NCBI GenBank assembly: GCA_015178975.1
Contig: WHVD01000008.1
Span: 1,426,001-1,490,000, forward strand
Length of the DNA stretch: 64,000 nt
Direction of reading: 5' to 3'
Origin: Hysterangium stoloniferum
Lineage: Eukaryota > Basidiomycota > Agaricomycetes > Hysterangiales > Hysterangiaceae
The position numbers were made by a program, and so were the translations under genes. The notes beneath the pieces are model-generated. The model did not search any database. It was given only the letters and a program-made list of their open reading frames with translations, and had not been told where the DNA came from. Of this stretch, positions 32,708 through 41,615 are shown piece by piece. How positions within the stretch are numbered: the stretch's first letter is position 1; every line of letters begins with the position of its first letter.

Positions 32708-34852
32708 TTACTCTACCCGACAAAGACCTTGAGAGCCCCACCTCTCCGAGCCTACACCAGCACCCACAATGAAGAGATCATCAGGATCATAAACCTTTTT
32801 TATGGCGCTCAGACGCGCATAATTGGGGCCATAGAACGTCACCTGAAAGTTGGGTTCAAATACATCCCCCTCGTTCGAATAGGATCCACTACCGAGTCCA
32901 CCTGCTAATTTATCTAAAATCGGGACTTGGACGTTAGTAATGCCTTGCTGGAACGTTTTGACTTCGGCGGGGGTCGCGTCATCGTTCCAGATTGTTTCAA
33001 GTGTGACCTGGAAAATAGAAGGCGGTAGTTCAGAATCAAGGAACGAGAACTACGAGAGGAGAACAGCATTAGATACAGACAAGTGCTTTAGCAGTACGCC
33101 ATTTGGGGTGTACGGCCGAGTCAATATGTGCATTTTCTGAGACTTGACCTTTATCAGAAAGTGAGTGTGAATTGTCACAATGAGGGTTACGAGTAATACT
33201 CACCTCCCGCAACCATAAGGCCTATTATACTGCCCAACAGTAATTAGTATATGAATGGCATGCAAGATATATAGATGATCGTACTTAGAAGCACCGGCAT
33301 CAAATAATTGTTTATAAGTATCTCGAACACCCGATAGGTCACTTCGATATATTTGCGCAGAAATCAAACGTGATCCCAAAGCAGCATTTAATCCAGCTTG
33401 ATCTAAAATTCCTACTTGGTCGTTTACCACATTATTTGATAAATCGACGCTAACATTCGTCGCCAGCAAAACTGCTTTATCTAGAAAAGGCGCGAGAGAT
33501 GCATTAACGGCGGCCTCTGAGGCGTTCGGCCAAAGAGAGCTCATGCCCCATAGGAATACTGAAGGCGAAGTCTTGACGAAAGAGAAGTAGTGTCCGATCT
33601 TCTCATTGTCCCAGTCGAATATGTGAGAGGCGTGTAAACGAGCAAGATCCGCGGCTGCGTCAGAGGAATTCAATGTGAGTGCAGCGTTGTGCACCACTGC
33701 TGAAAATGCCGGATAGGTGCGGATGGTAGCACTGATTATGACACCCCAACTACCGGCTCCTCCACCGCGTATGGCCCAGAAAACTGGGAATATTAGCAGA
33801 AATATGAGAAATAGTATCTAGGTAACGTTTTGGGATGCGTACGGTCTGGATGCTCGGCTTCGGAGGCAGTGATGAGGTTTCCGTTGGCAATAACAACTTG
33901 GAATTCTTTAGATCGCATTAGACCAACTCAAAAGTGAGATGATATTGTGAAGATACCTAAAGCGTTATCGGAACCCAATCCAAAGCGCGGAGATAAAATC
34001 GAATGACCGCCTCCTTGGAGATACCCCCCAGACGCCACAACGGACCTAACATTGGCACCAACGAAAATCTTTCCGCGAGCCTTGGCTGCTTGGTACAAAG
34101 TATCCAAGTGAACGCCACTGCCGAAGGTGACAGAGCTACCGAGATCTTTCCCGCCAATTTTGAATGAATCGTGAAACGTGATATTTTTAAAGTTATGTGT
34201 CCAGAATAATAGGGAATTTTTTGCAGTGGAGCGTCCGAGATAGTCGTGTCCAGAGGCTTTGATGGCGGTGCGCAGGTTATATTTATGGGCGAAACGCACG
34301 CCTTCCTGGAGAATAGTTAAGTTGATGATCGGTACTTGTTGAGGGAGGTCATATACCTGGATGTCTGCGACGCAAGTAGCATTAATTCCTAGGATAGGAA
34401 CCGATCCCTGGCCGCAATTGGTTGTGTTTCGGTAACATATAGAAGGAGGATTCGAAACAAAATTCTATCATAAAACATAGATAAGAGGTAGTATTGGCGG
34501 GTCTAACACTGACAAGAGTACCTGTTCCCAATTTGGCTGATATATTTGAGATAAAAATGATTAAACTATCAAGAAATGAGTAAATGAGCACCTGTAACAT
34601 GGATCCTGGGATGACCTCCCGGAAAGCAGGATCATTCCACTGGTCGTCGGTGCATCCTCCCACATTCTGGCAGAACTTGCCTGTAGGAATTACAGGAACA
34701 AGACGACCACCAATGGAAGAATTGAACTGCTGGATCTGGTCAGGATTAGGAAATGAGGCATCTCCTGGCTGACTGCGACAATTCGGAGAGCTGAGGGCAA
34801 TTCCTACAAGTATAGCGTGAAGCACCGTTGTGAGTGCCGAAATTGAGGGCAT
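32708..34852 (-). CDS. Secreted FAD-linked oxidase, VAO/BBE type, copy 5
   Basis: Nine exons join in frame to 562 residues: 34592-34852, 34522-34536, 34357-34464, 33957-34305, 33843-33905, 33285-33783, 33204-33229, 33081-33148, 32708-33007. It starts with a short N-terminal leader (MPSISALTTVLHAILVG), then CRSQPGDASFP. It has SGHDYLGRS with the flavin-linking His, GGYLQGGGHS, WAIRGGGAGSWG, YSNEGDVFEPNFQ and GVGSERW. It is very similar to copy 4, with which it forms a tandem pair, and is the source or sister of the decayed copy at 56703-58805. It is inferred to be an extracellular FAD oxidase; the substrate is unknown. Confidence 0.92.
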
Positions 34853-35282
34853 GTTTTGTGCGTAATACTAGTAATAGTACACTTCCACGATTTTTAAACG
34901 GAATGCTTGGATATAGATGGTAATAAGTGGATGCTACGGGATCAGGCATATTCATTATAATGTACGGTCATTGACCAGACCGGGATGACTCCACCCAAGG
35001 GGAATGAGTAATGCATGCAGTTAGAAATAATTATTGATTTCTCCATATTAAATGCCGCGGCTGCGCAGAGTATGATATTTATTAAGATTTCTGGCGTTAG
35101 GCACTTGCGCGATTTGATGGCAACCTTCTAACTACGACTTTATGAGCGTTCATTCACCTCCGATCGTGACCGTGATGGTTACAGATTAGTCACGGATATC
35201 TTATTTCTGGACCCGCTCAACGACGTCTCTCTATTAGTTGCTGTGGGATATTGTAAGTTAGGTTTTTATTCATTCTACCATC
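34853..35282. other. Upstream region of oxidase copy 5
   Basis: No gene recognised. About 110 bases before the copy 5 start resemble those before copy 4 and before the decayed copy at 58.8 kb (for example ATGGTAATAA.TGGATGCTACGGGATCA), so promoter sequence was duplicated with the gene. Confidence 0.5.
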
Positions 35283-35700
35283 ATGCAGCCTATGCCGAAT
35301 CGAATGGTGCTGGGCATGCAACGTCCGGCGTTTGGGGAAGGCCCTTCGATGGCAGCGCTAGCACAGCAGCAACATGCTCCGCATTTCGTCGGTGCAACTC
35401 CGCCGAAAAAGACAATTCCTCTTTTTATTGGATCTATATCTAGCGGTATTACGGATGCGCATTTGAATGAAATGATGGAGGCAAGTGGTTCGATTTGTGT
35501 CTGACTCCCTTTGCTAATTTACTGTATATCTAAAGGCATGCGGCACACTGGCCTCGTTTAAGCGCTTAATAACACCTGCCAATAAGCCAGAAGGTTTTGG
35601 ATTTGCAGATTTTCAAGAGGGTGCGTTACGAGTGCTTTAACTGTGAAACGATGTTGAATTGGCGGCATTGGAGGATGGCTGTGCTAATAAAAAACTACTG
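35283..35700 (+). pseudogene. Truncated RRM protein, RBM25/Snu71-like N-terminus
   Basis: The first exon reads a Pro/Gln/Ala-rich leader, then TPPKKTIPLFIGSISSGI...LNEMMEA, the start of an RNA-recognition motif as in splicing factor RBM25. A GC-AG intron (GCAAGT donor after GAG) leads to an exon reading ACGTLASFKRLITPANKPEGFGFADFQE, given here as two parts, ACGTLASFKRL and PEGFGFADFQE. A further piece DVELAALEDG follows near 35655, without a clear acceptor site. After about 35700 the similarity stops and repeat DNA begins, so the large C-terminal part, including the expected PWI domain, is missing. It may be a 5' gene fragment left by an insertion or rearrangement. Confidence 0.65.
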
Positions 35701-35784
35701 TATGCACTACGTTATTACGTGTAGGTTTTACACTGAATTATATCAACCCTTTAGGTAAGGCTGATGAACAAACTACTATTTTAC

Positions 35785-36175
35785 TTAATAGAGAGTATTT
35801 GCAACTAAAAATTATTAGCTCCTGAATGATCTGGACATCAACTCTGCATATTATTTTTCATCAATCAAAATCTTATCTCAATGTGTGACCTAACATGTGA
35901 CTCCCAAGTCTAATCCTCTCTCCTCCCTGATCTGGCTAAGGTTGTTGCTTGGGTAGTGCAGAAATAATTGCAAGAGCAATAAGGTTGGCTGTGTCCTCAA
36001 GTTTGAGTTGGATGATGGGAAGTCACTGTACCTGCCCAGATTTATGTGGTTTGTGGTGTAAATCTTGTCCAACCCCTAAAACTGCATAAATCCCGGCATC
36101 TCTCCAGCCTTACTCTTCCCCACACTGACATTTCTGAAACAAGTAATGATGACAAATATTGATCATGTGATGACT
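35785..36175 (-). repeat. Small repeat related to one end of the MULE at 54.5-54.85 kb
   Basis: The complement of 36120-36175 matches 54505-54566 (ATCAATATTTGTCATCATTAC and neighbours). The complement of 35785-35820 matches 54805-54855 (AGTTGCAAATACTCT). The middle differs. It looks like a short non-autonomous relative of the MULE. Terminal repeats and target duplication are not clear. Confidence 0.5.
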
Positions 36176-36277
36176 CATCCAAATATAGTAAGGTGGCAAA
36201 TGTAAGATAAAATCAGTGATAATGTGCTACTTGTTGAGGAGTCATTATAAAGTGAAAGTATGGATGGGTATTGTTAT

Positions 36278-36922
36278 TGTAAAGGGTATGCATATATGCA
36301 TACCTGGACTAAGGAATAATAGCTGGATTATAGTACTTTATTATTTATCTTTTATTTTCTTTCTTTATATTCTTTCTATATTTCGAGCACACCTTGATTT
36401 TGTAGTTCGAAGCTTTGTGTATACGTATGGGCGCTCTCGGCGCCAAAAGAGACAGACAACTTTTACCCAGCAGACACCACCTCGTAAACGACCCAGACGT
36501 CGAATAGCGAGAGGTGTCAAGGGTAACGTCTCAACTACCTTTAAAGGTAGTATTCTCTTGCATACTAACGTACTTTGGACTCGAACCGCGAAGGTCGAGT
36601 TCCAATCTAAGGTCTTTGCGCTAGTCGACATTATAGTCGACTCGCGCTATTATTTCTTTACTCTAGATATTCAGCTTCGCGTTGATTATCTATTTTACAT
36701 CTAGCTACGAGTTGTACCGTGAAGGTCAACTCTTTCATTCTTTCATTCTAGCCGTCAAGAGCAACTGTACAGTTGCTCTTGTGACGCATAGCGTGTCTTC
36801 TTACTAGTACAGCTTGTCTAGTAATCTACGGTATTGTACTGTACGGTCAATACCTGCTAATAGTAGTTGAATAGACACTATTCTTCGTATATCGAACGGT
36901 CAGAATCTATCGACTCTTCACA
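36278..36922 (+). mobile_element. Solo LTR-C, CpG-rich copy
   Basis: TGTAAAGGG...CTTCACA is flanked by the exact duplication GTTAT (36273-36277 and 36923-36927). It keeps many CpGs where other copies have TG or CA, so it is the least decayed copy. Hairpins include a 20-base perfect palindrome at 36285-36304, arms around 36577-36603, 36709-36732 and 36830-36854, and a 22-base perfect palindrome at 36758-36779. Confidence 0.92.
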
Positions 36923-36927
36923 GTTAT

Positions 36928-37374
36928 GTATTTTTAGGGTTTTTCTGATTTTTAACCAATCTCCCCTAACAAATTGTGAAAAAGAAAGTTTAAATGTATT
37001 TATATCATGATGATAAAATTGTACAATATTCTCTTGATTTATCTTGAAATTATACAATTTATTTTGTATTTGTATCTAATAAATTGAGAGAGCTACGAAA
37101 TTTCTATCTTTTATTCTTTTTTAATTAATATGTCATTTACTGGTGACTCAGCGCTTATTCACAATGCGCGAAAAGATCACGTGATATTCACATCACATTT
37201 CAAACTCCAATAAGGACAAAACATGATGTGAAATAATCATGCATAATCAAGGCAATATATATATTTATATTATAATAAAATATTATATTTATAATTAGCT
37301 AAAAGTAAATATAATAATTATATAATAATATAAAACTGGCCACCTGGTGCTTATTACACGGTGTGCGGGAAAAT
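36928..37374. other. AT-rich spacer, no gene recognised
   Basis: Very AT-rich (runs of TATAATA and ATTATAT) with no coding signal and no clear terminal repeats. Confidence 0.4.
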
Positions 37375-38502
37375 TGTCACAATGAGTGACAGCTGTCACA
37401 ACAGGTGACAGTTGTCACAAGGGCACGTGATGGTCACAAAAGGCGTGTGATGGTCACAAAGGTGCATGACAGTCACAAGATGCAAAGGGTGTCATACGTG
37501 CACACAGGCACGAGAGCATTATGTCATCATATATGCTACTATAGCAAAAACCGGAAACTCCCTGGAATATTCCAGTGGCTTCCAATGGAACAGTAGTTAA
37601 TAGGTACTAATAGTAGATAGAATATTGTAGAATATTCTATTAGATTCCAGAATGTTCTATTATGCCAAGAACATTCTATAGTGTCTTAGAAGTAGTTCCA
37701 CAATGCTCTAGAAAATTCTAGAAAATTCTAAATGACATCATTCCTCCCAGAATGACATCATTCAATCTTCTAGAATCTTCTAAATGTCTCAGACTAAAAT
37801 GTATATAAGGAGCTCAGCTCCAGCCTTGAATCAATAATATCATATTATCTTTACTACATTTTATCAGCCACATCAGTGTGCCACTGCAGCAAGCCGTTTA
37901 TTCCACCCCTAGTTGGGCTGTTGGACAAATAAATACAAATACTTAGTCACCTCTAGTTGAGCTGCTGACCTAAGTTAACTCAGGATCCCTTTGTCACCTC
38001 TTGTTGAGCTTCTGACAATAGTCCTACCCCCTGGTCACTCTTCTGATGTTACGACCGTGTCGTAACCCATGTCGCAACCCGATGGTCTCCGAGAATACCA
38101 CAGTCTATCAATGTTCGAAGTTATTGATCAAGTCATCATTTCGGCAACCTTCGGAACACCGACACTGACGTATACCTTCACGGCGATCAAACCTCGTTTA
38201 CGCCCCTGTCAAAATATACTCTACCATCTGGTTATGCTTTGATACGTCCCCTTTCATTATGATGATCCGTTTTACTCTATGTTTCACATATGCCCATATA
38301 TACCTGTAGCCCGTGGACTATTCCCTTTTCTCGTAATTCCGCTCTCAGCTAAACCTCGGCTTCCGATCTTATCGTAACTTTCCGGTTCCTAGTCAAGCTT
38401 ATTTGTCAATGCCGTTTTCCGCTCTTCCCTTAGTTAGTAGTTTCTAGATGCCGATAACCCATATATAAACCCGCTGTAATGTAACTACTAGACAATCAGA
38501 AT

Positions 38503-38575
38503 ATCGACTTAGAATATCGACTTAGATCGACTTAGATCGACTTAGATCGACTTAGATCGACTTAGATCGACTTAG
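38503..38575 (+). repeat. Tandem 10-bp repeat ATCGACTTAG
   Basis: About seven copies of a 10-base unit ATCGACTTAG lie inside the solo LTR-A. The decayed LTR-A copy has only one related unit at this place (ATATTGACTCAG). Confidence 0.9.
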
Positions 38576-38695
38576 ATACCCTCTAATTTCCGACTCCATT
38601 ATCTATTCACGACCACCACATTCCGACTCCATCCGATTTACTACATTTACGACTTCAACCTCTAATCTCCGACTCTCAGTCCCCGACACTCTCAG

Positions 38696-39427
38696 TCTCC
38701 AACTCTCAGTCTCCGACTGTCTCCGACTGTCTCCGACTGTCTCCGACTGTCTCCGACTGTCTCCGACTGTCTCCGACTGTCTCCGACTGTCTCCGACTGT
38801 CTCCGACTGTCTCCGACTGTCTCCGACAGTCTCCGACTGTCTCAGTCTCCGACTGTCTCAGTCTCCGACTGTCTCAGTCTCCGACTGTCTCAGTCTCCGA
38901 CTGTCTCAGTCTCCGACTGTCTCAGTCTCCGACTGTCTCAGTCTCCGACTCTCAGTCTCCGACTCTCAGTCTCCGACTCTCAGTCTCCGACTCTCACAGT
39001 CTCCGACTCTCACAGTCTCCGACTCTCTCAGTCTCCGACTCTCTCAGTCTCCGACTCTCTCAGTCTCCGACTCTCTCAGTCTCCGACTCTCTCAGTCTCC
39101 GACTCTCTCAGTCTCCGACTCTCTCAGTCTCCGACTCTCTCAGTCTCCGACTCTCTCAGTCTCCGACTCTCTCAGTCTCCGACTCTCTCAGTCTCCGACT
39201 CTGTCAGTCTCCGACTCTGTCAGTCTCCGACTCTGTCAGTCTCCGACTCTGTCAGTCTCCGACTCTGTCAGTCTCCGACTCTGTCAGTCTCCGACTCTGT
39301 CAGTCTCCGACTCTGTCAGTCTCCGACTCTGTCAGTCTCCGACTCTGTCAGTCTCCGACTCTCTCAGTCTCCGACTCTCTCAGTCTCCGACTCTCTCAGT
39401 CTCCGACTCTCTCAGTCTCCGACTCTT
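38696..39427 (+). repeat. GTCTCCGAC minisatellite with stepwise unit changes
   Basis: A continuous array is built on the core GTCTCCGAC. Unit types follow in blocks: about a dozen 10-base units (GTCTCCGACT), then 16-base units with CTGTCTCA, then shorter CTCAGTCTCCGA units, then about fourteen 16-base CTCTCTCAGTCTCCGA units, about ten with CTCTGTCA, and again four CTCTCTCA units. Every unit contains one CpG. The block order points to local unit amplification. Confidence 0.95.
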
Positions 39428-39996
39428 GGTCTCCAACCCCTCAACCCAACCCTCAATTTATCCTTCGGTTTCCGATCGGTAGTTTACCGAGAGGTTTACT
39501 TGACAGGACTAGTTTTCGCCTGCCCGAAATTTAAGGACACCTGACGGTAACTTGCGAGGGCGCAGCACATAAGCTGAAGCCAAGTCCTTCCGTTCGGTCC
39601 CCGTCGGTCTGCCGACATCCGTCAGTTTCTGCTCTTAACATCTGACCAATCAGGATTCCCTGCCACCTCTTGTTGAGCTTCTGGTATTAATCCTTTATAC
39701 TATAGTCACCTCTTAATTGAGTATTGATTATTAGTTTTCTTTACATTGTTATTTGTAGTCTAAAACTTCAGTCATCTCTAGTTGAGTAATTTGACTGTTT
39801 ATTACATTGCAAATAATCCCTCTACATTGTTATTTGTACTCTAAGACTTCAGTCACCTCTAGTTGAGTAATTTAACTGTTTATTACATTGCAAATAATCC
39901 CTGTTCCATTGCTCATTTATTGTGAATCAGTAAAGTATATTTACATAAATAAATACTGAGAATATTCTTGCAGAATTCTTAAGAATACATTAAGAT

Positions 39997-40426
39997 TGTC
40001 ACAACCGTCACATGTCACGTATTGTCACAAACATTCAAAGGTAACTTTCGACAACTCTTCGACCTATTGAATTCAACTCGACAAAACCGAACATTAATCG
40101 ACACCATCAAATCTCGTTCGACATGTCTCATTTCGACGTCATATATGATTTCATAATTAGTTCATAACATAGTCATAACGATACAACGAAAAGCATAAAA
40201 GGGCTACGAAAGGAGCGAGGGAAGTCAGTCGAAATATCTGTATATTAGTGATATTAGTAATCTACTTTGTTGTAACTTCTTCGACAAATACTTCCGTGAG
40301 TTCTCGCGACTGGTAATAGCCTCTTACTTCATCGACAGGGCGAATATATACTTCGTCGAATGAGGCTTTCGAGTTCGATTAGTAGAATATTATTCGACTT
40401 TATTGAAGAATAATCGATTCGTGACA
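39997..40426 (+). repeat. 5' LTR of element E
   Basis: 430 bases, TG...CA, paired with 49451-49880. Confidence 0.94.
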
Positions 40427-40450
40427 GTATATTTCGACTATCAACTGTTG

Positions 40451-41261
40451 ATGAAGCCCAGGACACGATCCGAGACTACCAAAGCATCAAGTTCCACAGC
40501 ACTTCAATCCGTGGCTCCCACTCCTTCACCGAGAGTTATTCGGCCATCGCGAATTCCAGTTTCTCCTTTAACCAAAACTAGAAGAACTGCGATGTCTTCA
40601 ATCCGAGAACCCGAAGAAGTTCGAGAAGAACCGATCTTGCCAATTCAAGAATCTGAATCCCCTTTAACTCCTTTGCCCGAATCTCCACGACCTGAACGTG
40701 TTACGTCTGAGGATGAAACAATGTTTCGACATTTCGGAGATGCACTCGGAAAAGTATTGAAGGACCAGATAATTTTGAAGGAACAAAAGAACCAATTGAA
40801 GTTTTAACGGATCACAAGAATCTCAAATATTTTGCGACAACTCGAATTTTGTCTCAACGACAAGCTCGATGGGCAGAATATTTATCGACCTTTAATTTGA
40901 TTATTTGATTTCGACCGGGAAAACTAAATTTGAAAACAGATGTTCTTTCCAGAAGAAACGACGTTTATCCAAATGAACCTGACTACTCGAAAAAGAATCT
41001 GACTAATCTTCGACCGGTATTTATGAATGAGCAAATTCAAGCTTCCTTACGTGCAACATATTATCTTCCAATAGCGAGAAAAGCTACTCTTATTATGGAT
41101 ACAGATCAACTATTGAAAGATATATTCAAAGCTCAAAAAGAAGATCAGTTTACTCTCGACAAGATTCGACAGATTTCCGACAGTACCGAAGAAGATTGGC
41201 AAAAGAACGAACAAGACTTTTTATGTTTCCGAAACAGAATTTACGTTCCCGATTATCAAAC
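40451..41261 (+). pseudogene. Element E gag N-terminus fused by deletion to RNase H and integrase N-terminus
   Basis: From ATG 40451 the frame reads a Ser/Pro/Thr-rich gag start (MKPRTRSETTKASSS...TPLPESPR) to about 40785. There the frame changes to [14 protein letters not shown], the RNase H end of pol, so the rest of gag, protease and reverse transcriptase are gone. An in-frame TGA occurs in LII-stop-FRPG (near 40906), where relatives usually have Arg, so a CGA-to-TGA change is likely. The integrase N-terminal part continues to NRIYVPDYQT at 41261, where element F is inserted. Confidence 0.8.
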
Positions 41262-41580
41262 TGTAAAGGGACAAGTCATTCACACCCTACATCCCCCAGA
41301 TTATACTCTACTGTTTATTCCCTTTTATTATCTCACCATTGTAGAGTAGAACACTTCATCCTTTGTAGGGTATATTGTGTGGATGTGTGTGGGTGCTTAA
41401 GGTGTGGGAAAATGCATTGTGCACTGTATAGTTGACGTGTCACACCTGATAGAGTTTCCTTAGACTTTTCTCTTTGGATTCCTCTATCAGGTGAGTAGAT
41501 AGTTATCTTGTATTTAGATACTTATATATACTTTGGATTCCTCTATCAGTGTGATTTCCACTACTAGGGTTGCCCTTACA
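41262..41580 (+). repeat. 5' LTR of element F
   Basis: 319 bases. A downstream block CTTTGGATTCCTCTATCAG occurs twice inside it. Paired with 46818-47136. Confidence 0.94.
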
Positions 41581-41615
41581 GTAGAAAAGTCTCAATTCTC
41601 TTAGGACCGGCCGCA

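Larger units (their letters stand above)
38047..39640 (+). mobile_element. Solo LTR-A containing a large minisatellite
   Basis: TGTTACGACC...TTAACA is flanked by the exact duplication TCTGA (38042-38046 and 39641-39645). It is the CpG-rich partner of the decayed copy at 1185-3519. About half of its length is tandem repeats absent from that copy. No gag-pol is attached, so it is a solo LTR, inserted in element D. Confidence 0.93.
37375..39996 (+). repeat. LTR-like region with promoter and tandem CACCTCTAGTTGAG motifs (element D)
   Basis: The sequence begins TGTCACAATGAGTGACAGC, followed by repeated GTCACAA and GTGATGGTCACAAA motifs. A likely TATA box (TGTATATAAGGAGC, about 37800) is followed by several copies of CACCTCT(A/T)GTTGAG (37950-38010, and after the inserted LTR-A, 39665-39880). 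The layout suggests a copia-type LTR, but its end was not fixed. It is split by the solo LTR-A at 38047 and ends where gypsy element E was inserted at 39997. It appears to resume at 49881. Confidence 0.5.

Noticed and set aside
9824..34852. A secondary-metabolite gene cluster
   Set aside because: No polyketide synthase, NRPS, terpene synthase, cytochrome P450 or cluster regulator is seen; FAD oxidases and one SDR are not enough.
38696..39427. CRISPR-like array
   Set aside because: There are no distinct spacers; it is a continuous minisatellite of 10-16 base units in a eukaryotic LTR.
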